Shown here piece by piece: positions 38,957-51,633 of a stretch of DNA of 64,000 nucleotides. Origin of the DNA: Zoogloea sp. 1C4. GTDB taxonomy: Bacteria > Pseudomonadota > Gammaproteobacteria > Burkholderiales > Rhodocyclaceae. The position numbers and the translations under genes are program-made. The stretch lies in the NCBI RefSeq assembly GCF_009469605.1, contig NZ_SSXU01000003.1:186001-250000 (forward strand), given 5' to 3'. The notes under the pieces are model-generated. The model worked only from the letters and a program-made list of their open reading frames with translations, had not been told where the DNA came from and made no database searches. Each line of letters begins with the position of its first letter. Position 1 is the stretch's first letter.

Positions 38957-39910
38957 ATGACCCAAGCCATCGACGGGCACGTCGGCCTGCGCGGCGCCGA
39001 CAAGCTCGCCCGCATCCCGGTCAAGGTCGACAGCGCCCGCGCCTCGCCCCCCAAGCCGCCCTGGCTGCGCGCCCGCGACCCGGGCACCGCGGTGGTCAGC
39101 GCCCTGCGCGAGCGCCTGCGCAGCCACACCCTGCACACCGTCTGCGAAGAGGCCGACTGCCCCAACATCGGCGAATGCTTCACCCGCGGCACCGCCACCT
39201 TCATGATCATGGGCGGCATCTGCACCCGGCGCTGCCCCTATTGCGACGTGGCCCACGGCCGCCCGGCCGCGCTGGATGCGGACGAGCCACGCCGCCTCGC
39301 CGACGCCGTGCGCGAGATGCGACTGCGTTACGTGGTCATCACCTCGGTGGATCGCGACGACCTGCGCGACGGCGGTGGCGCCCACTTCGCCGCCTGCATC
39401 GACGCGGTGCGCGGCGCCGTGCCGGGCATCCGCATCGAGGTGCTGACGCCGGACTTCCGCGGCCGCGAGGCGCTGGCGCTCGACCGTCTGGCCGCCACGC
39501 CGCCCGACGTCTTCAACCACAACATCGAGACCGTCGAGCGCCTGTACCGGGCCGTGCGCCCCGGCGCCGATTACCACGGCTCGCTCGCCCTCATCGCGCG
39601 GGTCAAGCGCCTGCTGCCGACGGTGCCCACCAAGTCCGGCCTGATGCTGGGCCTGGGCGAGACGGACGAGGAAATCCTCGCCACCCTGCGCGACCTGCGC
39701 GCCCACGGATGCGACATCCTCACCCTCGGCCAGTACCTGCGTCCGTCGCCATCCCACCTGCCGGTGGATCGCTACGTGACGCCGGAGTCCTTCGACGCGT
39801 GGCGGCACGTCGCCCTTGGGATGGGCTTTTCCGAAGTGGCCGCCGGGCCGCTGGTGCGCTCGTCCTATCGCGCGGATGAGCTCGCCCCCGGCGTGCAGGA
39901 GGCGCGATGA
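38957..39910 (+). CDS. lipA: Lipoyl synthase
   Basis: LipA inserts two sulphur atoms into octanoyl-protein to make lipoate. The 317-residue radical SAM enzyme has the auxiliary cluster motif [12 protein letters not shown], the SAM cluster motif CTRRCPYC and the conserved C-terminal RSSYRADE with the cluster-ligand serine. CGGAGAGACTCC precedes the ATG. It lies 52 bp after acoC and its last four bases overlap the thiS start (ATGA). A copy inside the aco operon would provide the lipoate that AcoC needs; whether lipB/lipA exist elsewhere cannot be seen. Confidence 0.95.
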   Translation: MTQAIDGHVGLRGADKLARIPVKVDSARASPPKPPWLRARDPGTAVVSALRERLRSHTLHTVCEEADCPNIGECFTRGTATFMIMGGICTRRCPYCDVAHGRPAALDADEPRRLADAVREMRLRYVVITSVDRDDLRDGGGAHFAACIDAVRGAVPGIRIEVLTPDFRGREALALDRLAATPPDVFNHNIETVERLYRAVRPGADYHGSLALIARVKRLLPTVPTKSGLMLGLGETDEEILATLRDLRAHGCDILTLGQYLRPSPSHLPVDRYVTPESFDAWRHVALGMGFSEVAAGPLVRSSYRADELAPGVQEAR

Positions 39911-40113
39911 ACACGGTCATCTGCGTAAACGGGCGAGCGGCCGACGTGCCATCCGGCTGGAAAGTGACCGATCTGGTGGATTCGCTCGGCTACACCGGCA
40001 AGCGGATCGCGGTGGAAGTGAACGGGCAGATCGTCCCCAAGGGGCGCTACGCCGAGACCGGGCTCTCAGGCCAGGACCGGGTCGAGATCGTCGTGGCCGT
40101 GGGAGGAGGCTAG
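39907..40113 (+). CDS. thiS: Thiamine biosynthesis sulphur carrier ThiS
   Basis: A 68-residue ubiquitin-like protein whose C-terminal Gly-Gly is made into a thiocarboxylate to donate sulphur to the thiazole ring. The tail reads VVAVGGG, with a run of three glycines. The ATG overlaps the lipA stop by four bases (ATGA), so the two are translationally coupled. thiG begins 2 bp after it. Confidence 0.93.
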   Translation: MNTVICVNGRAADVPSGWKVTDLVDSLGYTGKRIAVEVNGQIVPKGRYAETGLSGQDRVEIVVAVGGG

Positions 40114-40115
40114 TC

Positions 40116-40964
40116 ATGGGCAACATGGAACCAAACTTCAGCACCACCGCCGGGCCGCTGGATACGCCCTTCGTGCTGGGCGGCCAGGTCTTCGGCTCGC
40201 GCCTGCTGGTGGGCACTGGCAAGTACCGGGATTTCGCCCAGACTCGCGACGCCATCGACGCCAGCGGGGCGGAGATCGTCACCGTGGCGATCCGCCGGGT
40301 GAACATCGGCCAGGACCCGTCCGCCCCGAGCCTGCTCGACGCCCTCGACCCCAAGCGTCACACCCTGCTCCCCAACAGCGCCGGCTGCTACACCGCAGAC
40401 GACGCCGTGCGCACCCTGCGCCTCGCCCGCGAGCTGCTGGACGGCCACGATCTCGTCAAGCTCGAGGTGCTGGGCAGCCCCGAGACGCTCTTCCCAAACA
40501 TGCCCGAAACCCTGCGTGCCGCCGAGACGCTGGTGCGCGACGGCTTCCGGGTGATGGTGTATTGCTCCGACGATCCGGTTCAGGCGCGCATGCTCGAAGC
40601 CATCGGCTGCGTGGCGATCATGCCGCTGGCGAGCCTCATCGGCTCGGGCATGGGCATCCTCAACCCGTGGAACCTGCGCATCATCATCGACGAATCCCGC
40701 GTGCCGGTGATCGTGGATGCTGGCGTCGGCACCGCGTCGGACGCCGCCATCGCGATGGAGCTGGGCTGCGACGGCGTGCTGATGAACACCGCCATCGCCG
40801 CCGCCGGCGACCCGGTGCGCATGGCGCTGGCGATGCGGCAAGGGGTCAGCGCCGGCCGCCACGCTTTTCTTGCCGGCCGCATGCCCCGGCGCGAATACCA
40901 GGGCAGCCCGAGCTCGCCGGTGGAAGGCGTGATCGGCCAGCGCCCGGGAAGGCGAGTGGCCTGA
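40116..40964 (+). CDS. thiG: Thiazole synthase ThiG
   Basis: ThiG forms the thiazole phosphate of thiamine from deoxyxylulose phosphate, dehydroglycine and ThiS thiocarboxylate. The 282-residue TIM-barrel protein begins MGNMEPNF, with [11 protein letters not shown], the Schiff-base lysine region DLVKLEVLG, and the phosphate loop [28 protein letters not shown] precedes the ATG at 40116; an ATG three codons later is an alternative. It closes the acoXABC-lipA-thiSG operon. The usual thiE and thiO are not here. Confidence 0.95.
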   Translation: MGNMEPNFSTTAGPLDTPFVLGGQVFGSRLLVGTGKYRDFAQTRDAIDASGAEIVTVAIRRVNIGQDPSAPSLLDALDPKRHTLLPNSAGCYTADDAVRTLRLARELLDGHDLVKLEVLGSPETLFPNMPETLRAAETLVRDGFRVMVYCSDDPVQARMLEAIGCVAIMPLASLIGSGMGILNPWNLRIIIDESRVPVIVDAGVGTASDAAIAMELGCDGVLMNTAIAAAGDPVRMALAMRQGVSAGRHAFLAGRMPRREYQGSPSSPVEGVIGQRPGRRVA

Positions 40965-40987
40965 CAGGCCGAAACTGCAAACGCGAC

Positions 40988-41035
40988 TTCGGGCGTAATG
41001 CCGTTCAGCGCTACATGAACGGCATTACGCCCGAA
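40988..41035. repeat. Perfect 20-bp inverted repeat between thiG and hom
   Basis: The arms 40988-41007 and 41016-41035 are perfectly complementary around the 8-base loop gcgctaca. The element lies between the 3' ends of convergent thiG and hom. Neither side has a T-run, so it is not a standard intrinsic terminator. It may act as a bidirectional transcript-end stabiliser or a terminator used by both genes. Confidence 0.9.
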
Positions 41036-41070
41036 GGCGTCTTCTTGCTGGAACCGGGAATCCGGACGGA

Positions 41071-42378
41071 TTACAGGTTCTCGAGGCGCAGGCGGGTCAC
41101 CTTGCCGGTCACCGAATCCAGGCCCTCAATCTTGGCGATCGCCGCGACCATGTTCTTCTCGATGGTCAGGTGGGTCAGGATGATGATGTCGGTCTGGGAT
41201 TCACCCTCTTCCGGCTCGCGCTGGAGCATGGCGTCGATGGAGATCGACTGGTCGGCCAGAATGCGGGTGATGTCGGCCAGCACGCCCGGCTTGTCGAGCA
41301 CGCGCAGGCGCAGGTAGTAGCTGGTTTCCACCTCGTCGATGGGCAGCACCGGCAGCTCGGTGATCTGATCGGGCTGGAAGGCCAGGTGCGGCACGCGGTG
41401 CTCGGGGTCGGCGGTGTGCAGGCGGGTGACATCCACCAGATCGGCGATCACGGCGGAGGCGGTCGGCTCGGCGCCGGCGCCCTTGCCGTAGTACAGCGTG
41501 GCGCCCACGGCGTCGCCCTGCACCAGCACGGCGTTCATCGCGCCTTCAACGTTGGCGATCAGGCGCTTTTCGGGGATGAGCGTGGGATGCACGCGCAGCT
41601 CGATGCCGGAATCGCGACGGCGCGCGATGCCCAGCAGCTTGATGCGGTAGCCCAGCTGCTCGGCGTACTTGATGTCCACGCCGTCGAGCTTGCTGATGCC
41701 TTCCACGTAGGCCTTGTCGAACTGCACCGGCACGCCGAAGGCGATGGAGGCCATCAGCGTGGCCTTGTGGGCGGCATCGACGCCTTCGATGTCGAAGGTC
41801 GGGTCGGCTTCGGCGTAACCCAGGCGCTGGGCTTCGGCCAGCACTTCGGCGAAGGACAGGCCCTTGTCGCGCATCTCGGACAGGATGAAGTTGGTGGTGC
41901 CGTTGATGATGCCGGCGAGCCACTGGATGCGGTTGGCGGAGAGGCCTTCGCGCAGCGCCTTGATGATGGGGATGCCACCGGCGACGGCGGCTTCAAACGC
42001 CACCATCACGCCCTTTTTCTGGGCGGCGGCGAAGATCTCGTTGCCATGCACGGCGAGCAGCGCCTTGTTGGCGGTGACCACGTGCTTGCCGTTCTCGATG
42101 GCCTTCAGCACGAGTTCCTTGGCGATGCCGTAGCCGCCGATGAGCTCGACGACGATGTCGATCTCGGGATCGGTGACGACCGAGAAGGCGTCGTCGGTCA
42201 GCTTGACACCGTCACCGGCAACCTTCTTCGCCAGCTCCAGGTTCTTGTCGGCCACGGTGGTGATGCGGATCGGCCGGCCGGCGCGGCGGGTGATTTCTTC
42301 TTCGTTGCGCTTGAGGACGGTGAAGGTGCCACCGCCGACGGTGCCGATGCCCAGGAGGCCAACATTGATGGGTTTCAT
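41071..42378 (-). CDS. hom: Homoserine dehydrogenase
   Basis: Hom reduces aspartate semialdehyde to homoserine for threonine and methionine synthesis. The 435-residue product has an N-terminal NAD(P) fold (GLLGIGTVGGGTF), the catalytic domain with GTTNFILSEM and ADPTFDIEGVDAAHK, and a C-terminal ACT domain for threonine control (LRVLDKPGVLADITRIL). It lies 72 bp after alaA on the same strand. The common downstream neighbour thrC is absent; the convergent thiG occupies that side. Confidence 0.97.
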   Translation of the reverse strand: MKPINVGLLGIGTVGGGTFTVLKRNEEEITRRAGRPIRITTVADKNLELAKKVAGDGVKLTDDAFSVVTDPEIDIVVELIGGYGIAKELVLKAIENGKHVVTANKALLAVHGNEIFAAAQKKGVMVAFEAAVAGGIPIIKALREGLSANRIQWLAGIINGTTNFILSEMRDKGLSFAEVLAEAQRLGYAEADPTFDIEGVDAAHKATLMASIAFGVPVQFDKAYVEGISKLDGVDIKYAEQLGYRIKLLGIARRRDSGIELRVHPTLIPEKRLIANVEGAMNAVLVQGDAVGATLYYGKGAGAEPTASAVIADLVDVTRLHTADPEHRVPHLAFQPDQITELPVLPIDEVETSYYLRLRVLDKPGVLADITRILADQSISIDAMLQREPEEGESQTDIIILTHLTIEKNMVAAIAKIEGLDSVTGKVTRLRLENL

Positions 42379-42450
42379 GGTTCTGGTGGAGTGAAGAGTT
42401 AGGGTGAAGGATGAAAAAACGGCCGGCGCAGACTGCTGCCGGCCGGGATG

Positions 42451-43746
42451 TCAGGTGCCGTGCCGCTTGCGGTAGCTCGCCAGGAAGCGGGCGATACGGC
42501 CGATGGCGTCACGCAGGTCGTCCTCGTGAGGAAGGAAGACCAGCCGGAAGTGGTCGGGGCTCGGCCAGTTGAAGCCGGTGCCCTGCACCAGCAGCACGCG
42601 CTCGGCCTCGAGCAGCTCGGCGATGAACTGCTGGTCGTCCTCGATGGGATACATCTTGGGGTCGAGCTTCGGGAACATGTACAGCGTGGCCTTGGGCTTG
42701 ACGCAGGTGACGCCGGGGATCGCGGTGATCAGCTCGTGGGCCAGATCGCGCTGGCGACGCATGCGGCCGCCGGGAGCGACGAGGTCGTCGATGCTCTGGT
42801 AACCGCCGAGGGCCGTCTGGATCGCGTACTGGCCGGGCACGTTGGCGCACAGGCGCATCGAGGCCAGCATGTTGAGGCCTTCGATGTAGTCGGCCGCCGG
42901 ACGCTTGTCGCCGGACACCACCATCCAGCCGGCGCGGTAGCCACAGGAACGGTAGTTCTTGGACAGGCCGTTGAAGGTGACGGTGAGGACATCTTCGGAC
43001 AGCGAGGCGATGGAGGTGTGCGAGATGCCCTCGTACAGCACCTTGTCGTAGACCTCGTCGGCGTAGATGATCAGGCCGTGCTCACGGGCGATCGAGACGA
43101 TGGCCTTGAGGGTTTCGTCGGGATAGACGGCGCCGGTCGGGTTGTTCGGGTTGATGATGACGATGGCGCGGGTGTGCGGGGTGATCTTGGCGCGGATGTC
43201 GTCCAGATCAGGCTGCCAGTCGTTGGCCTCGTCGCAGATGTAATGGCGCGGGGTGCCGCCGGAGAGACTCACGGCGGCGGTCCACAGGGGGTAGTCGGGC
43301 GCCGGCACCAGCACTTCGTCGCCGGTGTTGAGCAGCGCGTTCATCGCCATCACGATGAGTTCGGACACGCCGTTGCCCACGTAGATGTCTTCCAGCGTCA
43401 CACCCTTGATGTGCTTCTGCTGGGTGTAATGCATGATCGCCTTGCGGGCCGCGAAGATCCCCTTCGAATCCGAGTAGCCAGCCGCGTTGGGCAGGTTGCG
43501 GATCATGTCGAGCTGGATTTCTTCCGGCGAATCGAAGCCGAAGGCGGCCAGATTGCCGATGTTCAGCTTGATGATCTTGTGACCCTCGTCCTCCATCTTC
43601 TTCGCCTTCTGCAGCACGGGGCCGCGGATGTCGTAGCAGACGTTGGCGAGTTTGTCGGACTTGCGGATTGGTTGCACGGCGGTTTCCGTTTCCTGGAGAG
43701 TGGGCGCGGGCTCGGTGGCGACACGCAATTTGGCTTGGCGACTCAT
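42451..43746 (-). CDS. alaA: Alanine aminotransferase AlaA-type (PLP)
   Basis: A 431-residue class I/II aminotransferase like E. coli AlaA (YfbQ), which makes alanine from pyruvate and glutamate. Key segments are NIGNLAAFGFDSPEEI, YVGNGVSELIVMAMNAL, INPNNPTGAVYP and the PLP-lysine region FNGLSKNYRSCGYRAGW. I chose the ATG at 43746 (GTGGAAC upstream); a GTG 21 bases earlier is possible. It precedes hom on the same strand, an arrangement widespread in betaproteobacteria. Confidence 0.93.
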   Translation of the reverse strand: MSRQAKLRVATEPAPTLQETETAVQPIRKSDKLANVCYDIRGPVLQKAKKMEDEGHKIIKLNIGNLAAFGFDSPEEIQLDMIRNLPNAAGYSDSKGIFAARKAIMHYTQQKHIKGVTLEDIYVGNGVSELIVMAMNALLNTGDEVLVPAPDYPLWTAAVSLSGGTPRHYICDEANDWQPDLDDIRAKITPHTRAIVIINPNNPTGAVYPDETLKAIVSIAREHGLIIYADEVYDKVLYEGISHTSIASLSEDVLTVTFNGLSKNYRSCGYRAGWMVVSGDKRPAADYIEGLNMLASMRLCANVPGQYAIQTALGGYQSIDDLVAPGGRMRRQRDLAHELITAIPGVTCVKPKATLYMFPKLDPKMYPIEDDQQFIAELLEAERVLLVQGTGFNWPSPDHFRLVFLPHEDDLRDAIGRIARFLASYRKRHGT

Positions 43747-43854
43747 TGTTCCACGCGTGGTCGGCACATGAGTGCGGAACGACGCAAAGCTATAATGTTA
43801 CCCAAGCCACCCTGACCGGGCAAATCAGCCCCCGTCCCTGGACCCATAAAAATC

Positions 43855-44232
43855 ATGAAACTCCACCTCGACAAGAGCGACCAGTACTACACCATCGCCC
43901 GTTACGACGCGCGCCACGTGATGATCGGGCCCGAGCGCCACGAATCGAACCTCATCGTCATGCCCGAACGCCTCGACACCAACTGGCACCCCGGCAGCTT
44001 CGAGACCCTCGACGAAGCCGCCTTCGCCCACCTGGCCGGGCTGGGCTGCGAGATCGTGATCCTCGGCACCGGCATGCGCCAGCGCTTTCCGGCCCCCAAG
44101 CTGATGAAGGCCCTCATCGATGCCCGCATCGGGCTGGAGGTGATGGACCTGGGCTCCGCCTGCCGGACCTACAACATCCTGGTGGCCGAGCACCGCAACG
44201 TGGCCGCGGCGCTGCTCTTCGACCCGGCCTGA
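43855..44232 (+). CDS. Mth938-like domain protein (DUF498)
   Basis: A 125-residue protein of the Mth938-like fold, with WHPGSFETLDEAAFAHLAG and the conserved VILGTGMRQRFP segment. Members are related to the NDUFAF3 complex I assembly factor family, but bacterial function is unclear. It diverges from alaA and lies 85 bp before the peroxiredoxin gene on the same strand. Confidence 0.88.
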   Translation: MKLHLDKSDQYYTIARYDARHVMIGPERHESNLIVMPERLDTNWHPGSFETLDEAAFAHLAGLGCEIVILGTGMRQRFPAPKLMKALIDARIGLEVMDLGSACRTYNILVAEHRNVAAALLFDPA

Positions 44233-44317
44233 CGGGCAATCTTCACGCCGGGCCGATTGTCAGCCCGGCGCGTTTCGGATTAGGCTGGCGGCGCACCCAA
44301 CCGAATCCGGAGACATC

Positions 44318-44773
44318 ATGCTCGACCAGGCAGCGCCCGACTTCAGCCTTCCCGCCACCGGCAACCCCGACTTCAGCCTGTCGTCCCTCAAGGGCAGCAA
44401 AGTGGTGCTCTACTTCTACCCGAAGGACAGCACCCCCGGCTGCACCACCGAAAGCCAGAACTTTCGCGACCTGCACGACGAGTTCGTCGCTGCTGGCGCG
44501 GTCGTGCTGGGCATCTCCCGCGACAGCATCAAATCCCACGACAACTTCCGCGCCAAGCAGGCGCTGCCCTTCGCGCTGGTCTCCGACCCGGACGAGACCG
44601 CCTGCACGCTGTATGGCGTGATGAAGATGAAGAACATGTACGGCAAGCAGGTGCGCGGCATCGAGCGCAGCACCTTCGTGATCGACGCCGATGGCGTGCT
44701 GCGGCGTGAATGGCGCGGCGTGAAGGTGCCCGGTCACGCCCAGGAAGTGCTGGATTACATCAAGACCCTGTAA
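44318..44773 (+). CDS. bcp: Thiol peroxidase/peroxiredoxin, Bcp (PrxQ) family
   Basis: A 151-residue cytoplasmic peroxiredoxin that reduces hydroperoxides with thioredoxin. The peroxidatic cysteine is C42 in YPKDSTPGCTTES. The second cysteine of the classical CxxxxC pair is missing at position 47; another cysteine occurs later, in DETACTLYG. It is therefore a 1-Cys or atypical member. CCGGAGACATC precedes the ATG. phoH follows 42 bp downstream. Confidence 0.93.
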   Translation: MLDQAAPDFSLPATGNPDFSLSSLKGSKVVLYFYPKDSTPGCTTESQNFRDLHDEFVAAGAVVLGISRDSIKSHDNFRAKQALPFALVSDPDETACTLYGVMKMKNMYGKQVRGIERSTFVIDADGVLRREWRGVKVPGHAQEVLDYIKTL

Positions 44774-44815
44774 ACCCCCGCCCCCCGACAGACAGCCCCG
44801 GAAGACGAGACCACC

Positions 44816-46234
44816 ATGGCCACCCGACGCCCCGCGAAGTCCAAAGCCCCCGCCACCAAGCTGTTCGTCCTCGACACCAACGTGCTGATGCACGACCCCA
44901 CCAGCCTCTACCGCTTCGAAGAGCACGACATCTTCGTGCCGATGATGACGCTGGAAGAACTCGACTCCAACAAGAAGGGCATGTCGGAAGTCGCCCGCAA
45001 CGCCCGCCAGGCAAGCCGCTCCCTCGACGAGATCGTCGGCTCCTGCCCGGACGGCATCGAGGCCGGGATCAGCCTCGCCGGCCCGTCCTCCGAACTCGCC
45101 AGCGGCCGGCTGTTCCTCCAGACCGAGGCGATCGACGTCAAGCTGCCAGCCGCGTTGCCCACCGCCAAGGGCGACAACCAGATCCTCGCGGTGGTGATGT
45201 ACCTCTACGAGAAGTTCGACAAGAAGCGCCCGGTGATCCTGGTGTCGAAGGACATCAACATGCGCATCAAGGCCCGCGCGCTGGGGCTCGCCGCGCAGGA
45301 TTACTTCAACGACAAGGTCCTCGAAGACACCGACCTGCTCTACACCGGCACCAAGGAGATCGACGCCGCCTTCTGGGAGGCCAACGGCAAGGACATCGAA
45401 TCCTGGAAGCAGGATTCCCACACCTACTACAAACTCAAGGGCCCGGACACCGCCGACCTGCTCATCAACGAGTTCGTCTACCAGGAGGGCGAGCAGCCGC
45501 TGCAGGCCTGGGTGTGCGAGAAGAACGGGCGCAGCGTCACCCTCGAGACCTTGGTGGATTACTCCCACCAGAAGAACAACGTGTGGGGCATCACCGCCCG
45601 CAACCGCGAGCAGAACTTCGCCCTCAACCTTCTGATGAACCCGGAGATCGACTTCGTCACCCTCCTCGGCCAGGCCGGCACCGGCAAGACGCTGCTCACG
45701 CTGGCCGCCAGCCTCACCCAGGTGCTCGAGACCAAGCGCTACTCCGAGATCATCATGACCCGCGTCACCGTGCCGGTGGGCGAGGACATCGGCTTCCTGC
45801 CCGGCACCGAGGAAGAAAAGATGGCCCCGTGGATGGGCGCGCTCGAAGACAACCTCGACGTGCTCAACGGCACCACCGGCGAGGGCGGCGAATGGGGCCG
45901 CGCCGCCACGCGGGATTTGATCCGCAGCCGCATCAAGATCAAGTCGCTCAACTTCATGCGCGGGCGCACCTTCATCAACAAGTTCCTCATCATCGACGAA
46001 GCCCAGAACCTCACCCCCAAGCAGATGAAGACCCTCATCACCCGCGCCGGCCCCGGCACCAAGGTGGTGTGCCTGGGCAACATCGCGCAGATCGACACGC
46101 CCTACCTCACCGAAGGCTCGTCCGGCCTCACCTACGTGGTGGACCGCTTCAAGGGCTGGCCCCACTCCGGCCACATCACCCTGCAGCGGGGCGAGCGCTC
46201 GCGGCTGGCCGACCACGCCGCAGAGGTGCTGTAA
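44816..46234 (+). CDS. PIN-PhoH family protein (PhoH2-type ATPase/ribonuclease)
   Basis: The 472-residue protein joins an N-terminal PIN ribonuclease domain (about 18-165, with FVLDTNVLMHDP, LEELDSNKKG and VSKDINMRIKA carrying the acidic residues) to a C-terminal PhoH ATPase domain (about 250-460) with the P-loop GQAGTGKT and the Walker B-type LIIDEAQNLTPKQMKT. PhoH2 proteins unwind and cleave RNA in vitro. It is not toxin-antitoxin linked here. A hairpin with a T-run follows at 46295. Confidence 0.92.
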   Translation: MATRRPAKSKAPATKLFVLDTNVLMHDPTSLYRFEEHDIFVPMMTLEELDSNKKGMSEVARNARQASRSLDEIVGSCPDGIEAGISLAGPSSELASGRLFLQTEAIDVKLPAALPTAKGDNQILAVVMYLYEKFDKKRPVILVSKDINMRIKARALGLAAQDYFNDKVLEDTDLLYTGTKEIDAAFWEANGKDIESWKQDSHTYYKLKGPDTADLLINEFVYQEGEQPLQAWVCEKNGRSVTLETLVDYSHQKNNVWGITARNREQNFALNLLMNPEIDFVTLLGQAGTGKTLLTLAASLTQVLETKRYSEIIMTRVTVPVGEDIGFLPGTEEEKMAPWMGALEDNLDVLNGTTGEGGEWGRAATRDLIRSRIKIKSLNFMRGRTFINKFLIIDEAQNLTPKQMKTLITRAGPGTKVVCLGNIAQIDTPYLTEGSSGLTYVVDRFKGWPHSGHITLQRGERSRLADHAAEVL

Positions 46235-46294
46235 ACCCTCCAGGCACCGGGGCGTCAAGCTTTCGCCCTGGCCGCCGATAAGCGATACAGGGCA

Positions 46295-46326
46295 GCTGGC
46301 GGGGAGCAATCCCCGCCAGCACGTTT
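46295..46326 (+). terminator. Intrinsic terminator after the PIN-PhoH gene
   Basis: GCTGGCGGGGA pairs perfectly with TCCCCGCCAGC around a GCAA tetraloop (46295-46320) and is followed by acgTTTTT. Confidence 0.85.
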
Positions 46327-46373
46327 TTGTGCAGATTCCGTGATCCACCGGAAACCCGGATGGAAGAGAGGGC

Positions 46374-50528
<4,155 letters not shown>

Positions 50529-50534
50529 GGGCGC

Positions 50535-51590
50535 TCAGCGCCCGGCGAGCCCCCGGGCCACCTCGGCCAGCGTGGCGGCATCCAGGCTCGGCACGGCCAG
50601 CGTCTGCCCCTCGGCCAGGCGCCGGTACAGCCCCTCGCCGCCGCGGCGATAGGCCGGGTCGTAATGCCGGGTGACCAGCTCGGCGGCCAGCTGCGGCCAG
50701 GCCTTCGCCTCGACCAGCGCCTTCCAGGCCGCCACCTGCTCGTGGCCGTGCTGGGGCACCAGCCGGTCGAGCTTGCTGCAGAAATCCGCCGGATCGGCGA
50801 TGAGATCGGTGTAACGCGCCAGCAGATGCTCCACCCGGGCCGCCAGCGGCGCGTCGATGCGTACGCAGTCGGCGCTGCGCAGGCATTCGAAGAGCGCACC
50901 GGGCACGTGCAGGCGGCCGATGCGCCGGCTCTCGGATTCGGTCCACACCGGCCGCGCCGGATCGACCCCGCGCAGCACCGACCACAGGCGCGTCTCGAAG
51001 GCCTTCTGCCCCGGCTGGGGCGTGCTCGCCTCGCCGCCGAGCACCGACCCCCGGTGGCTGGCCAGGCCTTCCAGATCCAGCACCTGCTCGCCCGCTTCGG
51101 CCAGTGCCCCCAGCAGCGCCGTCTTGGCGCTGCCGGTGGGCCCGCACAGCACCCGGAAAGCCAGGCCTGCCGGCAGGGTTTCGAGGTCGTCGAGCACCCG
51201 CTGGCGGAAAACCTTGTAGCCGCCTTCGAGCCGCTGGGCCGCCCAGCCCACCTGACGCAGCACGATGGTCATCGCCCCGCTGCGCTGGCCGCCGCGCCAG
51301 CAGTAGATCAGCGGTTTCCAGCCCTTCGGCTTGCTGAGAAAATGCGTCTCGATGGCGCGGGCGATGTTGCGCGACACCAGCGCCGCCCCCAGCTTGCGGG
51401 CCTCGAAGGGCGACACCTGCTTGTACAGCGTGCCCACCCGCGCCCGCTCCTCATCGTCGAGCACCGGACAGTTGATGGCGCCGGGGATATGATCCTCGGC
51501 GAACTCGGCGGGCGAGCGTACATCGACGATCGAATCGAAGCTGTCGAGCCGGTCGAGGCTCGCGGAAAGATAATCTGGCTGGGAAGACAC
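50535..51590 (-). CDS. mnmH: tRNA 2-selenouridine synthase
   Basis: MnmH (SelU/YbbB) replaces sulphur by selenium at the wobble uridine of Lys, Glu and Gln tRNAs using selenophosphate. The 351-residue product has a rhodanese domain with active-site cysteine C97 in IYCWRGGQRSG and a P-loop domain with GPTGSAKT. It begins with GTG at 51590. It is divergent from selD, which makes its selenium donor, although the two genes are more often co-directional. Its 3' end lies 6 bp from the kinase stop. Confidence 0.93.
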   Translation of the reverse strand: MSSQPDYLSASLDRLDSFDSIVDVRSPAEFAEDHIPGAINCPVLDDEERARVGTLYKQVSPFEARKLGAALVSRNIARAIETHFLSKPKGWKPLIYCWRGGQRSGAMTIVLRQVGWAAQRLEGGYKVFRQRVLDDLETLPAGLAFRVLCGPTGSAKTALLGALAEAGEQVLDLEGLASHRGSVLGGEASTPQPGQKAFETRLWSVLRGVDPARPVWTESESRRIGRLHVPGALFECLRSADCVRIDAPLAARVEHLLARYTDLIADPADFCSKLDRLVPQHGHEQVAAWKALVEAKAWPQLAAELVTRHYDPAYRRGGEGLYRRLAEGQTLAVPSLDAATLAEVARGLAGR

Positions 51591-51633
51591 GAGAAGAATG
51601 AACCTGATGAATCAACTGGAACCAAAAAACGCC

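Noticed and set aside
40988-41035. Leader attenuator of hom
   Set aside because: It lies at the 3' end of hom and thiG, not upstream of either.
46261-46373. Cyclic-di-GMP riboswitch before the large kinase gene
   Set aside because: The stem with GCAA loop and T-run is a simple terminator of the preceding gene; no GEMM core was found.
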